A stretch of 64,000 bases of DNA, from positions 58,901 to 122,900 of the forward strand of contig NZ_BAJX01000008.1 in assembly GCF_000613925.1 (NCBI RefSeq). The letters are read 5' to 3'. Under the pieces are notes generated by a model, which was not told the DNA's origin, did no database searches, and saw only the letters and a program-made list of their open reading frames with translations. This document shows positions 1-9,628 of this stretch, piece by piece. Numbering within the stretch: position 1 is the stretch's first letter; the number at the start of each line of letters is the position of its first letter. The DNA comes from Prevotella histicola JCM 15637 = DNF00424 (GTDB lineage: Bacteria > Bacteroidota > Bacteroidia > Bacteroidales > Bacteroidaceae). The translations under genes were made by a program, and so were the position numbers.

Positions 1-1
1 C

Positions 2-91
2 CTGTTCGCTTTAAATTGCAATAAGATTTATAACTTGGTTTCCATGAGACTGGGCTGTAAAGCTGATCGCCTCATGGAAATCCTGTCTTAA
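2..91 (+). CDS. C-terminal end of an unidentified gene
   Basis: An open frame enters from the left edge and stops with TAA at 89-91, giving 29 residues that include RLGCKADRLMEIL. I do not recognise it and no other support exists, so it may be chance. If real it ends 40 bp before the TPR protein start and would be co-transcribed with it. Confidence 0.2.
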   Translation: MFALNCNKIYNLVSMRLGCKADRLMEILS

Positions 92-130
92 ATGTATGGT
101 GATTTGTTAACTTTAAATGTATTTTGTACT

Positions 131-1084
131 ATGCGAAAGCTCTTTCTGTTCCTTCTGATCTTATTCATAGTTCCCTTGCATGTGGCAGCACAGAGTTATC
201 AAAGGTCGCTTGACCGGGGCGACAGTTGTATGAAAGTGTATGATTATTATAATGCTTTGTCATTCTATAAGCAGGCACAGAAGCAACGTAATGACAATAT
301 AATCAAGATGAAAATCGCCAGTTGTTATTACTTTCGTGCATCATATAAGCAATGTATTGGTCTTCTTAAGACTGTATCAACGGACAGTTTAACCCATGAT
401 TCGTTCCGTGAACTGTATTATTCTTTGGGTGCTATAGGCGATGTTGCCCATCAGGTGTTCTACGGGATGACATTAGTGAGAACCTTTCCAAGGGATAGTC
501 ATATAGTAGCCGACCTCATGAATGTTCTTGTAAGTCCTGATTATGATCATTCAGATATGGCAATCTATTATGGAGAAGACTATTGCAAAACAGATTCTTT
601 CAATACAGAAGTGAATCGTGCCTTGGGAGAAGTGTATTTCATGGAGCGTAAATTCGAGCAGTGTATCAACACTTATAGAAGAGTTTTTGCCGTTGGTGAC
701 ACGACTTATAATTCACTTTATTACACAGCAGGAGCTTTTGCATATATGGAGAGACTTGATTCTGCCGTGTATTACTTTGCCAAAGCTGTGAAGATGAAGC
801 CTAAGATGGCTGTGGGATTATATAGATTAGGAGTGGCGGAGACCCAACTTGGGCGTTATGAGGATGCTGTCTTACATTTGAAAAAGGCAGCAGAACTCTA
901 TGAACCCGATAAGTCACTTATGTTCACAATATATAAGAATATGGGGGAGTCAAGGCTCTGTCAGAAGAACTTTAAGGAGGCTTATCTCTATTGGGGATAT
1001 GCTTTAGCTTACGTGGATGATAATGACTTGGCTGAAAAACGAAAGGTTTTGGGGAAACGAATTGGTGCTTCTTTTGTGAAATAA
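131..1084 (+). CDS. Secreted tetratricopeptide-repeat protein
   Basis: About 317 residues. The start at 131 gives a clean signal peptide (MRKLFLFLLILFIVPLHVAAQ); an in-frame ATG at 92 would add 13 residues before it and is less likely. The mature part is made of helical TPR-like units, for example around YYNALSFYKQAQ, ALGEVYFMERKFEQCINTYR and GLYRLGVAETQLGRYEDAV. TPR proteins of this kind act as periplasmic scaffolds for protein-protein contacts; no catalytic motif is seen. The partner is unknown. A class I repeat array begins 17 bp after the stop. Confidence 0.8.
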   Translation: MRKLFLFLLILFIVPLHVAAQSYQRSLDRGDSCMKVYDYYNALSFYKQAQKQRNDNIIKMKIASCYYFRASYKQCIGLLKTVSTDSLTHDSFRELYYSLGAIGDVAHQVFYGMTLVRTFPRDSHIVADLMNVLVSPDYDHSDMAIYYGEDYCKTDSFNTEVNRALGEVYFMERKFEQCINTYRRVFAVGDTTYNSLYYTAGAFAYMERLDSAVYYFAKAVKMKPKMAVGLYRLGVAETQLGRYEDAVLHLKKAAELYEPDKSLMFTIYKNMGESRLCQKNFKEAYLYWGYALAYVDDNDLAEKRKVLGKRIGASFVK

Positions 1085-1101
1085 ATTCATAGTTGGTTTT
1101 T

Positions 1102-1246
1102 AATAGGGCATCTATTGCATTCTAAAAGGGCGTCTTTTGCATTGTAAAAGATGCCCTTTTGATGTGTAAAAGGTGCCCTTTTGCATTGTAAAAGATGCCC
1201 TTTTACAAGCCCCTTTGTAACTGTTTGATAATCTGGATACTACAAA
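1102..1246. repeat. Class I 22-bp array, copy 1
   Basis: Five 15-bp cores start at 1102, 1124, 1146, 1168 and 1190, exactly 22 bp apart with 7-bp spacers. Cores follow AAAAG-N5-CTTTT, for example AAAAGATGCCCTTTT. The first core reads AATAG...CTATT, a paired change that keeps the outer arms complementary. A tail at 1214-1246 starts TTTGTAACTG and ends TACAAA. A 65-residue minus-strand ORF here is only a translation of the repeat. Confidence 0.9.
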
Positions 1247-1382
1247 GTGCGAAAAAGATGACCATCCTCTGTTTTGGTCTTCCTGGTGTATTTGGTAATG
1301 TAAGATCATTTTATCATTGCTAATACCTGCTCACCTATGTTTCTTCACATCCTTTCGCATGTTACTTTTTTTTATCTAAAAC

Positions 1383-1413
1383 TTGTCCTTTTTGTTTATT
1401 ATTTATATCTTTG
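1383..1413 (+). promoter_or_regulatory. Bacteroidota-type promoter
   Basis: TTG at 1383-1385, 20-bp spacer, TATCTTTG at 1406-1413. It faces the DUF1648 gene about 65 bp downstream. Confidence 0.65.
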
Positions 1414-1478
1414 TAGCGTAGAGATCATTAAGAAATCGTTATTTCTGGTGGTATTCAATCTACTTTATAAAAACCTAA

Positions 1479-1949
1479 ATGTTTATAAACAGTCGTAACA
1501 TGATAAGCAGAATCATCTCGACAGCAATCGTTGTTGTCACCTCAATTATAGCCTTGATGTGTGCATTAAGTGGTCCCGATCAGATTATTCTCCATTGGAA
1601 TCTGTCTGGTGATGTGGACAGTTATGGTCCTAAATACTTGATCCTTACGCTTCCTATCATCTCGTTTGTTATTTTCCTAATGATGATAGCCAAAGAGAAG
1701 ACTCCCAGTGACAGAGGTTCTTTGAGGGCATTGATGCGTACGGAACAGTATAACAGTAAACATGCAAAGGTTATTCGGATAATAACCCCATTGTTACTCT
1801 TGGCGATTTTGTATGTAACAGCGTGCTCAGCAGGCTTGTTTAGGATGTGTACTATGATCCCTTTTGCGATTGTTATCTTAGTGGCAATCATTTGTATTTA
1901 TATGTCTCATAAGTCTGGACATACTGAAGACGGCAGTATGGTTCGCTGA
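1479..1949 (+). CDS. DUF1648-domain membrane protein
   Basis: 156 residues from ATG 1479 (an ATG at 1500 is an alternative). The N-terminal part has a membrane helix followed by HWNLSGDVDSYGPK, which resembles the DUF1648 signature (HWNxxGxxDxxGxK). At least three more hydrophobic segments follow at about residues 52-68, 105-120 and 124-142. DUF1648 occurs in small integral membrane proteins, some linked to immunity or signalling systems; no enzymatic function is established. It stands alone, with its own promoter. Confidence 0.7.
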   Translation: MFINSRNMISRIISTAIVVVTSIIALMCALSGPDQIILHWNLSGDVDSYGPKYLILTLPIISFVIFLMMIAKEKTPSDRGSLRALMRTEQYNSKHAKVIRIITPLLLLAILYVTACSAGLFRMCTMIPFAIVILVAIICIYMSHKSGHTEDGSMVR

Positions 1950-2010
1950 TGAGGGGATGAGAACGTCACTTATTGAGTGGGTAAAAACACCAAAAATCAA
2001 TCTGTTTATT

Positions 2011-2040
2011 TTGCCTTTTGCCTGATTTAATGTATCTTTG
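2011..2040 (+). promoter_or_regulatory. Promoter for a near-leaderless mRNA
   Basis: TTG at 2011-2013, 19-bp spacer, TATCTTTG at 2033-2040, then only five bases before ATG 2046. Initiation a few bases past the -7 box would fall at or next to the start codon. Confidence 0.7.
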
Positions 2041-2045
2041 TGGCT

Positions 2046-2693
2046 ATGAACGCACAAGAAGCACAGAACATTAAATGGAGTGAAAACATCATCATTGCAG
2101 ATGGTGATTATATTGATCATGTAGCTTTCGACATTATCGTGAACTTTGAGCGCATGTTAGATCGGCGTATCCCTGCAGCTGATTTCAGTCAGTGGGCAGT
2201 GGATGTAGCGCTTGACGGTCGGCTGAAACCAGGGGATCACGAAACGCAAGTGGTTCTTCTGCACGATAAAAAGAATCTGAAGTTGGAGAATTTTGCTCCT
2301 TCTGATTATGAAAAAGAACTCAATGGACAGGCGTTTAGAGATGGTCACTTCGGAGAGTTTATCATCAATAGTATAGCAACTGGTGATGAACATACCGCGA
2401 AGGAAGCAGTATTGCTCGACCTTCTTAAGACACTTTGCAATCATGAAGAGGTTAAACGTATCATGATTGTGCCGAATGCAGAGGATGCTTCGCTGCTGAA
2501 TAGTATTCGTTCAACCCTCAGGGACGTGGATGATGAGCTAAAGCACATCACATTGTTTGCCATGCAACCGATAGAAGGTGGCAACTTCAAGCAAGCAATT
2601 TTGGGGTATTCGATAATGCATGCAATGGGGATTAACGGAATAGAAGCCTCCCCAAGCCCCTCCGAAGGAGGGGATGTTTACCTAGCGGAATAG
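2046..2693 (+). CDS. DUF6621-like protein with repeat-derived C terminus
   Basis: 215 residues. ATG 2046 is chosen because the promoter box ends at 2040; a GTG at 2040 lies inside it. The protein is soluble, acidic and without a signal peptide. It resembles conserved Bacteroidales proteins annotated DUF6621 (from memory, not searched). Function unknown. The last residues, ASPSPSEGGDVYLAE, are encoded by the left inverted repeat of the DUF559 element, so the native C terminus was probably replaced at about residue 200. In the ancestor it probably lay directly upstream of the dehydrogenase gene. Confidence 0.65.
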   Translation: MNAQEAQNIKWSENIIIADGDYIDHVAFDIIVNFERMLDRRIPAADFSQWAVDVALDGRLKPGDHETQVVLLHDKKNLKLENFAPSDYEKELNGQAFRDGHFGEFIINSIATGDEHTAKEAVLLDLLKTLCNHEEVKRIMIVPNAEDASLLNSIRSTLRDVDDELKHITLFAMQPIEGGNFKQAILGYSIMHAMGINGIEASPSPSEGGDVYLAE

Positions 2694-3363
2694 GAAACAT
2701 TCCCCCAAATCATCTAAGAAGGGGATATACTTAGCAGTATAAAAGCCTCCTTAGAATCCCTCCAAAGGAAAGTATATGCTTAGTAAATAGAGCCTTATAT
2801 TGTTCCTTTGGAAAATGAAGAGGTAAAGGTAATGGAAGAAGACATAGGTCATTATGAATACGAAAGCATCCCATGATAGCAATCAAACACCCTCTTCCTT
2901 AGAGGAGTGTGGGGAGACTTCCCCTCCTGGTTACCATCATGCTGATCCTTTCCTTTATCGAATATTGGAAGAGGAAGCAAAGAGAATGAGGAGATTTCCC
3001 ACTGAGGCAGAGTCAATTTTGTGGGAGACTGTTAGAAAGAAACAGTTGGGATTTCGGTTCAGAAGACAGTTTGTTATCTATGATTATATAGTAGATTTCG
3101 TCTGTTTGCCGCTAAAATTGATTATAGAAGCTGATGGAAAGTATCATTTTACAGAGGAACAGAAAGCTGCAGACAGTGTTAGAAATGATTTCCTGATAGG
3201 TAAAGGATTCAGTTTACTCCGGTTTACGAATCAGGAAATATTAGCAAATATAGAACAAGTAAAATATAAAATAATAGAAAAGATGGAAGAACTGAGAAGT
3301 AAGACGACTGCAGTAGGCGGTGGTAATCAGACAACCCCTCCTTCGGAGGGGCTTGGGGAGGCT
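2645..3363 (+). mobile_element. Putative DUF559 nuclease element with 29-bp inverted repeats
   Basis: 2645-2673 and 3335-3363 are perfect 29-bp inverted repeats (AGCCTCCCCAAGCCCC... and its complement). Each also holds an inner CCCCTCC/GGAGGGG hairpin. Two degenerate copies follow the left end at about 2700-2735 and 2748-2780, and another sits at about 2890-2925 inside the ORF. The only gene inside is the DUF559 nuclease. The element separates two genes and is read through in frame at both edges. Mobility is inferred; no target-site duplication is visible. Confidence 0.6.
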
Positions 3364-4598
3364 GGACGAGTGTTAATGATTGGCGCAGGAGGCGTTGCTA
3401 CTGTAGCTGCTTTTAAGATTGTCCAGAACCAGGACGTGTTTACAGATTTTATGATAGCCAGCCGTCGTAAGGAGAAATGTGATGAGTTAGTTAAGGCTAT
3501 TCATGATAAGGGTTATAAGGCTGATATCAAGACTGCACAGGTTGATGCAGACGATGTTGAGCAGTTGAAGGCACTCTTCAATGATTTCAAACCAGAGTTA
3601 GTTATCAATCTTGCTTTGCCTTATCAAGACCTGACAATCATGGATGCTTGTCTGGCTTGCGGTTGTAACTATTTAGATACAGCTAACTATGAACCAAAAG
3701 ATGAGGCTCATTTCGAGTACAGTTGGCAATGGGCTTATAAGGATAAGTTCGAGAAAGCTGGACTGACAGCTATCCTCGGCTGTGGCTTTGACCCAGGAGT
3801 ATCACAGGCTTATACGGCATATGCAGCCAAACATCACTTTGATGAGATTCACTATCTTGACATTGTTGACTGTAATGCAGGTAACCATCATAAGGCTTTT
3901 GCAACGAATTTCAATCCTGAAATTAACATCCGTGAGATTACCCAGAAGGGTCTTTACTATGAGAATGGTAAGTGGACTGAGACAGAACCATTGGCAGTAC
4001 ATCAGGATTTGACCTATCCAAATATTGGTCCACGTGACTCTTATCTGATGCATCATGAGGAGTTGGAATCATTGGTTAAGAACTATCCAACTATTAAGCG
4101 TGCACGTTTTTGGATGACATTCGGTAAGCAGTATCTTACTTATCTCGACTGTATTCAGAACCTTGGCATGAGTCGTATTGACGAAATAGAGTATGAAGCA
4201 CCGTTAGCTGATGGTTCTGGTAAGACTACTAAGGTGAAGATTGTTCCTTTACAGTTCCTCAAAGCAGTACTGCCTAACCCACAGGATCTAGGTGAAAACT
4301 ATGATGGCGAGACTTCTATTGGCTGCCGTATCCGTGGTATCAAGGACGGTAAGGAGCAGACTTATTACATTTATAATAACTGTAAGCACCAGGATGCCTA
4401 TAATGAAACTGGTATGCAGGGTGTCAGCTATACTACTGGTGTACCTGCAATGGCTGGTGCAATGATGTTCTTCAAGGGACTTTGGCGTAAGCAGGTGTAT
4501 GGAATGTAGAAGACTTCGACCCAGATCCATTCTTGGAGGTGCTCAACAAGCAGGGACTTCCTTGGCATGAGGAGTTTGGAGGAGACTTAGAATTATAA
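2854..4598 (+). CDS. DUF559 nuclease fused to carboxynorspermidine synthase-like dehydrogenase (frameshifted)
   Basis: Residues 35-145 are a DUF559 domain, a Vsr-like PD-(D/E)XK nuclease fold; FRRQFVIYDYIVDF and IIEADGKYH carry the probable catalytic acids D81, E92 and D94. A linker made from the inverted repeat follows (about 158-170). Residues 171 onward are a saccharopine-dehydrogenase-type enzyme with the NAD(P) motif GRVLMIGAGGVA and CGFDPGVSQAY, closest to carboxynorspermidine/carboxyspermidine synthase of polyamine synthesis. Its own ATG before GRV is now GCT. The frame stops at 4509, but one added G at 4494-4495 restores NVEDFDPDPFLEVLNKQG through a stop at 4596-4598, 4 bp before the next gene. 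Confidence 0.8.
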
Positions 4599-4602
4599 GA
4601 AG

Positions 4603-4923
4603 ATGGCTTGCTCTTTGGATTTTATAGAATTTGTTAGTAGTCAGATAGCTACTGCAGGGACTGTAAGATACAGGAAGATGTTTGGCGAATACATGATTTA
4701 TGTTGACGAGAAGCCTGTCGTCTTAGTTTGTGACAATATACCTTACGTCAAGGAACACGAGGCAATTAAGTCAATGATGCAATCTGCTGAACGTGGCTTC
4801 CCATATAAAGGAGCTAAGGAACACTATGTTTTAGATGTTTCAAGGTCTGATTTTGCAGTTAGAGTTGTTAAGACCTTAGTTGAGGTCTTACCTTATCCAA
4901 AGAGTAGAAAGAAGAATAAATAA
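4603..4923 (+). CDS. TfoX N-terminal domain protein
   Basis: 106 residues matching the TfoX-N family, with [22 protein letters not shown] near the start and [10 protein letters not shown] at the end. Full-length TfoX/Sxy regulates competence in gammaproteobacteria; single-domain proteins like this are common in Bacteroidota and have no proven role. It starts 4 bp after the restored end of the dehydrogenase and recA starts 34 bp after it, so the three probably form one transcript. Confidence 0.8.
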   Translation: MACSLDFIEFVSSQIATAGTVRYRKMFGEYMIYVDEKPVVLVCDNIPYVKEHEAIKSMMQSAERGFPYKGAKEHYVLDVSRSDFAVRVVKTLVEVLPYPKSRKKNK

Positions 4924-4957
4924 TAGTATATCAATCAGAAAACAAGATAATAGTTAT

Positions 4958-5977
4958 ATGACAAAAGAAGAGACAACATCAGCAGCTGAAGGCAAATTGA
5001 AAGCCTTGCAGGCAGCAATGTCTAAGATAGAAAAAGACTTTGGTAAAGGGTCCATCATGCGTATGGGCGATGAACAGATAGAGAATGTAGAGGTAATTCC
5101 TACAGGTAGTGTGGCTCTTGATACTGCACTCGGCGTTGGTGGTTATCCACGTGGTAGAATCATAGAGATCTATGGTCCTGAGTCATCTGGTAAGACTACG
5201 CTTGCCATTCATGCCATTGCAGAGGCTCAGAAGCAAGGTGGTATAGCTGCTTTCATTGATGCAGAGCATGCTTTTGACCGCTTCTATTCTGAAAAACTTG
5301 GTGTAGATGTTGATAATCTCTGGATCTCTCAGCCTGATAACGGTGAGCAAGCGTTGGAGATTGCTGACCAGTTGATACGCTCTTCAGCTATCGACATCCT
5401 TGTGATCGACTCTGTTGCAGCACTTACTCCGAAGAAAGAAATAGAAGGTGATATGGGTGATTCAGCTGTCGGTCTACAGGCAAGACTGATGAGCCAAGCT
5501 CTGCGTAAGCTCACGTCAACCATCTCAAAAACCAATACCTGTTGTATCTTTATCAACCAGTTGCGTGAAAAAATCGGTGTAATGTTTGGTAATCCAGAGA
5601 CAACAACGGGTGGTAATGCCTTGAAGTTCTATGCTTCTGTACGTCTTGACATCCGTCGTGTGACTGCTATTAAAGATGGTGATCAGGTTATCGGTAACCA
5701 GGTTCGCGTGAAGATTGTGAAGAATAAGGTTGCTCCACCATTCCGTAAGGCAGAGTTTGAGATAACCTTTGGTGAGGGAATTTCAAAGATTGGTGAGCTC
5801 GTTGACCTTGGTGTTCAGTATAACATCATTCAGAAGAGTGGAAGTTGGTTCAGTTATAACGGAACAAAACTGGCACAGGGACGTGATGCAACCAAGACAA
5901 TGCTCAAAGATAACCCTGAATTAGCTGAAGAAATAGAGGGCTTAATCAAGCAGGCAATAGCTGCAGAGACGAAGTAA
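4958..5977 (+). CDS. recA: Recombinase RecA
   Basis: 339 residues from ATG 4958; the longer frame from 4880 overlaps the upstream gene and is not conserved RecA sequence. Walker A GPESSGKT lies at 73-80. LVIDSVAAL is the Walker B region, followed by the L1/L2 DNA-binding segments ([20 protein letters not shown] and [20 protein letters not shown]). The length is normal. RecA forms ATP-dependent filaments on single-stranded DNA for homologous recombination and triggers self-cleavage of LexA-type repressors. A strong hairpin follows the gene. Confidence 0.98.
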   Translation: MTKEETTSAAEGKLKALQAAMSKIEKDFGKGSIMRMGDEQIENVEVIPTGSVALDTALGVGGYPRGRIIEIYGPESSGKTTLAIHAIAEAQKQGGIAAFIDAEHAFDRFYSEKLGVDVDNLWISQPDNGEQALEIADQLIRSSAIDILVIDSVAALTPKKEIEGDMGDSAVGLQARLMSQALRKLTSTISKTNTCCIFINQLREKIGVMFGNPETTTGGNALKFYASVRLDIRRVTAIKDGDQVIGNQVRVKIVKNKVAPPFRKAEFEITFGEGISKIGELVDLGVQYNIIQKSGSWFSYNGTKLAQGRDATKTMLKDNPELAEEIEGLIKQAIAAETK

Positions 5978-6014
5978 AACGTTCATCGGAGATAGCTCTA
6001 ATGATATAAACGGT

Positions 6015-6046
6015 AAGAGGGTATGCCAATCGTGGCATACCCTCTT
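6015..6046 (+). terminator. Terminator hairpin after recA
   Basis: A perfect 13-bp stem (AAGAGGGTATGCC and its complement) with a 6-nt loop, 38 bp after the recA stop. The T-run behind it is weak. Confidence 0.75.
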
Positions 6047-6070
6047 GTCATTCGTCGAACTCACGTTAAT

Positions 6071-6172
6071 AAAGTTTTGTTTTTAGTTGCTGTCACTTTT
6101 AACACTTCGGGTAATGGGTTTATATTCAGTAGATTAAAAGCAAAAGAAGAGTGATAGAAATGACAGCAAAAT
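6071..6172 (+). repeat. CTGTCAC repeat, copy 1
   Basis: Starts GTTTTGTTTTTAGTTGCTGT-CACTTTTAACA and ends about 95 bp later with GTGATAG-AAA-TGACAGC, a degenerate version of the paired motif AGTGACAG-RAGTGACAG. Three relatives lie at 6652-6750, 9145-9240 and 48364-48465. Confidence 0.7.
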
Positions 6173-6384
6173 CAGGAATGGTATACGGTAGGCTTTTGTC
6201 CTTGGGTGGGAAAGGGCGACTGATATAAGATACGCCTGTTTGTGGTAAAACGCCCCAGCGAAGATCCTTGTAAACTTATCTGTCCCGACGCATACCACCG
6301 CACCATTACGAACTAAGCAGAAATATGTTTACAGAGAAATGAAGCTGCGTGTCCACAAAATCAAAAGAAATGCACAGTATTCAG

Positions 6385-6520
6385 ACTTGTATACCATTCT
6401 CTATCAAAGACTTACAAATGCTGTTCCAAAAGGTACCCTTTTACGCTGCAAAAGGGCGTCTTTCACACCTCAAAAGAGCATCTTTTACCATGCAAAAGGG
6501 CATCTTTTACCGTATCAAAG
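6385..6520. repeat. Class I 22-bp array, copy 2
   Basis: Four cores start at 6428, 6450, 6472 and 6494, with a fragment at 6516. Variants include AAAAGGTACCCTTTT and AAAAGAGCATCTTTT. The TTTGTAA tail is on the left here (complement, about 6385-6420), so this copy is inverted relative to copy 1. Confidence 0.85.
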
Positions 6521-6651
6521 CTCACCTACTATTTTCAATTTATGAATCTTTATTACAACCTTTCTTATGCCCTTTTTCTTTTCATAACAAGCAAGTATCT
6601 CTCCCTCTGCATAGTTAGTCGAACATCATAAAAACACCTGTTTTTCAATTT

Positions 6652-6750
6652 TCCTGTCACTTCTGTCACTCCTCCCCACATCACAACACATTGATAACAA
6701 GTCGCTTATACGAAATGTTAAAAGTGACAGCAACTAAAAACAAAAACTAA
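6652..6750 (-). repeat. CTGTCAC repeat, copy 2
   Basis: Complement of the consensus: CCTGTCAC-TT-CTGTCACT at the left, TGTTAAAAGTGACAGCAAC at the right. Opposite orientation to copy 1. Confidence 0.75.
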
Positions 6751-6862
6751 CTTGGGGTTTAGAGTAATAATAAACCATATAATACCAAAGACTGTGTCCG
6801 AAGAAATATGTATCTTTCCTCATGATTCTAGGCGTTCTTTACATTGAAACAAAGAGAACCAA

Positions 6863-6893
6863 AAGGCAGAATCCTTAATAGGGATTCTGCCTT
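6863..6893 (-). terminator. Terminator hairpin after the lipoprotein gene
   Basis: A 12-bp perfect stem (AAGGCAGAATCC and its complement) with a 7-nt loop. It lies about 95 bp beyond the restored end of the minus-strand lipoprotein gene. Confidence 0.55.
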
Positions 6894-6987
6894 AAATTAT
6901 ATCTAATAAAAAGATTTAGTGGACAACGATATTATTCTATCCTATTGTGGTTAGATGTCATGTTTTTGTATTTTCTAAACCACCTAA

Positions 6988-7733
6988 TCATAAGAAGTAT
7001 CCTTCGTCTAATGAGAGTTCTTTTAGCGCCTTATCATTTATTATTTCTAACTTGATAGGATAAGGGAAGTTCCATAAGATGAAACTGTGCATTCCTATCA
7101 ATGATTCTTCTGAGCGTCTAATCTGTTCATACACACAATTATAGTTTGATAGTTGAGAACCTATTAGCGGATTATAAATTAAGGATGTGCTGTACTAATC
7201 ACCTTATAATCTTCTTCATCATTTATGACCTTTGCAGTAATTTCTCGGTTCTCAAATCTTATGACAATCTTGTATGGCGTCTCTTCTGAATTCGTATAAA
7301 AGAGACGTCTGAATTTTATCCGTTCTCCAATACCCTGTCTATCACGATCATTTATAGACTTAACGAGCTCTGCAATATTTGAAGAAGATAAATAAGAATA
7401 GTCACCTCTTCCGTCTGAAATTGTACCTTCCAAATTCGAGTTCCACCCCTTAAAATGGGAGGAAATAGTCTTACCATTACGTGTATAAATATCAATGGAT
7501 TTGATATTCTCGTCAATTCCCTTTAGCCCAGGTTCAACTCCTCCACCAAAAAGGGTAGATTTTGGATGACATAATACGGTGGTAAAGTCTATCAAAAAAT
7601 ATCTCTTCTTTGATCTAATGGAATCGTTAAAAGTGACTGTGTGCATATTTATTCCTGTGATCTTAAAGTTATCATACTGACGATCACAAGAGAAAAATAC
7701 TATTGCAACCAATAAACAAACTATCTTTCTCAT
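6988..7733 (-). CDS. Lipoprotein of unknown function (single-base frameshift)
   Basis: A lipoprotein signal (MRKIVCLLVAIVFFSCD, lipobox FFSC) opens the protein. As read, it stops at 7179 after 184 residues ending STAHP. One added base in the GG at 7183-7184 joins it to an open frame (LIYNPLIGSQLSNYN...) that runs to a TGA at 6988-6990, giving about 248 residues. The spliced join HPLIYNP reads naturally. I do not recognise the family. It is probably anchored to a membrane facing the periplasm. It sits in a cluster of small minus-strand genes of unknown role. Confidence 0.65.
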
Positions 7734-7951
7734 ATAACTACCGTTTAATCATATAGATTTGATGGATACCATGCATCAATCTGAAAACATGAGATTTACG
7801 AAGTCTATTTTCTTCCCATACCCAAACTCTACTTCCCCTGTCATCAACATTAGCTCCTGTAAGGCAGAATATTATTACTTTAGCAAAATCCTTGCAAAAG
7901 AGATGTAGCGTGAATCATTGAGCTATAAGTATATCTCAGAAAATATTAGAG

Positions 7952-8389
7952 TTATTTCTCCTTTATCAATATGTCCATATATCTTGCCTCTACAGAAATA
8001 AAAGGATATAGTTTCTTGTATTTCTCAAAAGAATCTACCCATAATTTACTCTGTTTTAGCGCACTCGAAGTTGCTGCTGAATAAGTGATCAGTTTAGAAC
8101 TATACATATGGTTACTTAATTCACTGTATCCATCACTATATGGTTCTACAAATATATATAAGCTATCTTTAGGCACTAGAAAGATATAGGCAGTACCAAT
8201 ATTAGATAGTTTGAGATAATTCTTCTGAGGTGGAAGAATCCCATAATACGAATATGGTATGACAAAACATCCACTATTCGTCTTCCAAACGGTTAAAGTT
8301 CTATCTCCTATCTTATAGAAGTGTCTAGTTTCATAAAAAATTATCAGAACCCCTATAAATATAGTTATAAGACTAATATGTCTTCTCAT
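7952..8389 (-). CDS. Small membrane-anchored protein, unknown
   Basis: The ATG at 8389 (MRRHISLITIFIGVLIIFYE) follows the upstream stop by one base; the longer frame overlaps that gene. 145 residues: one N-terminal membrane helix, then a soluble domain with PYSYYGILPPQKNYLKLS and a basic C terminus. No family is recognised. The tight pairing with the gene at 8391-8663 suggests co-expression. Small anchored proteins like this are common next to polymorphic toxins in Bacteroidales, but nothing here proves immunity. Confidence 0.6.
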   Translation of the reverse strand: MRRHISLITIFIGVLIIFYETRHFYKIGDRTLTVWKTNSGCFVIPYSYYGILPPQKNYLKLSNIGTAYIFLVPKDSLYIFVEPYSDGYSELSNHMYSSKLITYSAATSSALKQSKLWVDSFEKYKKLYPFISVEARYMDILIKEK

Positions 8390-8390
8390 T

Positions 8391-8663
8391 TTAACTTCTT
8401 TTATTTTGATTCCCATTCGTGAGATAGTAAATCCATAATATGACATTCAAACATACATAGAAAGCAAAGAACTTTAACAAACAAATCTTTGATGTAAGAT
8501 AGTTCTCAGCGACAGAAATGTTTATCCACTTTGTGGAATAACTAAATTCTTGTATTTCATATTTGTAACTGATACTACTATCTATATACTCATAGCATAT
8601 TACACCCAAAAGCAAAACAGATAATACGATCTGTGTAACTATAATTTTTCTTTTTATCTTCAT
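8391..8663 (-). CDS. Small two-helix membrane protein, unknown
   Basis: 90 residues with hydrophobic segments at about 8-24 and 64-80 and a polar loop between them. Its ATG overlaps the stop of the upstream fragment (TGATG), and the next gene starts one base after its stop, so the three are one translationally coupled transcript. Function unknown. Confidence 0.55.
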   Translation of the reverse strand: MKIKRKIIVTQIVLSVLLLGVICYEYIDSSISYKYEIQEFSYSTKWINISVAENYLTSKICLLKFFAFYVCLNVILWIYYLTNGNQNKRS

Positions 8664-8878
8664 CAGTGACTACTCCTTTTAACTACACTATTTTTATGCC
8701 TAGATTGTACATTAAGGTAATGTTGCATTGAAGCAGGAATGATAATTCTATTTCGTGTTGTAAATGATGTGAATGTCCCAAAATTACTTGTTGGAATTAT
8801 TTGTTCATAAACTAGAGCTTTAGAGCCTAAAGTATTTAAGACATCACAAACGACAACTACCCCTACTGTGACTCTCCA
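8663..8878 (-). pseudogene. C-terminal fragment of an unidentified protein
   Basis: An open minus-strand frame of 71 codons without a usable start. It ends VVKRSSH and overlaps the next gene by TGATG. The upstream frame is closed by TGA at 8879-8881. The overlap suggests the true end of a gene whose 5' part is lost, or shifted near the G-run at 8860-8863. Identity unknown. Confidence 0.35.
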
Positions 8879-9628
8879 TCACAGCACAAAGAGACCTAGT
8901 TCTCCGACACCACGACATCTCCTCCACCGTAAGACCTAATGTCCGCAGACTCCTATGTCATGTATATTTCTAAGGCAAATATACAACATTATTTTGTAAA
9001 TGTATCCGTACAAAGAAGAAAAGCAGTAATAGCTATGCAATGCCCTTTGGTAGAATCTAAACACAAAGCTGATGTATTTCATTTTAATTTGTACCTGCAG
9101 CCGTTCATAGGTTCAAACCATAAAGAGGGAGTGCCTTTAACTTTCCTGTCACTCCTGTCACCATTTTACACATTACAATGCATTGATAACAAATCGTCTA
9201 CGCAAAGTGTTAAAAGTGACAGCAACTAAAAACAAAAACTATGTTAGGGTTTTAGAGAGATAATGTAATTCCTAAATTCATTCTTTTGATAATAATAATA
9301 TCTTATTTGTAGACATCAGTTGTATAAACTTCAAACGTTTGCACTCGTAAGTAGATAAACGAGTTTACTTCTTCATGCTTTCACTAGAAAACTTAGAGAC
9401 ATGAATGCAAATTGTGAAGTCTAATCGGTAGCCAAGAGTTCCATATAAAGTATATTTGAAATTCACAATGTCCCATAATAAAATCTGAACAAAGATATGA
9501 AACTACTGATAAAGAAAATAGTATTACCCAAAAATCCAATATATTTCTTCAAATTAGCGTTCTTTTTTTATTTTACTTAAATAGAACATGTTTCACTTTA
9601 AAATTATTTAGAGATAACTTAATTATCT
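8879..9628. other. Stretch without a credible gene
   Basis: Apart from one CTGTCAC repeat (9145-9240), I see AT-rich sequence with no convincing ORF on either strand. The 96-residue plus-strand ORF at 8939-9229 reads through the repeat and lacks any recognisable feature. Confidence 0.5.
9145..9240 (-). repeat. CTGTCAC repeat, copy 3
   Basis: Begins CCTGTCACTCCTGTCACC and ends AAAAGTGACAGCAACTAAAA. Very close to copy 2 along its whole length, including CATTGATAACAA in the middle. Confidence 0.75.

Larger units (their letters stand above)
5978..6987. other. 1-kb stretch without a credible gene
   Basis: It holds the recA terminator, two CTGTCAC repeats in opposite orientation (6071-6172 and 6652-6750), a class I array between them, and a hairpin at 6863-6893. 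The two plus-strand ORFs at 6339-6618 translate the array and are not genes. Confidence 0.7.
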
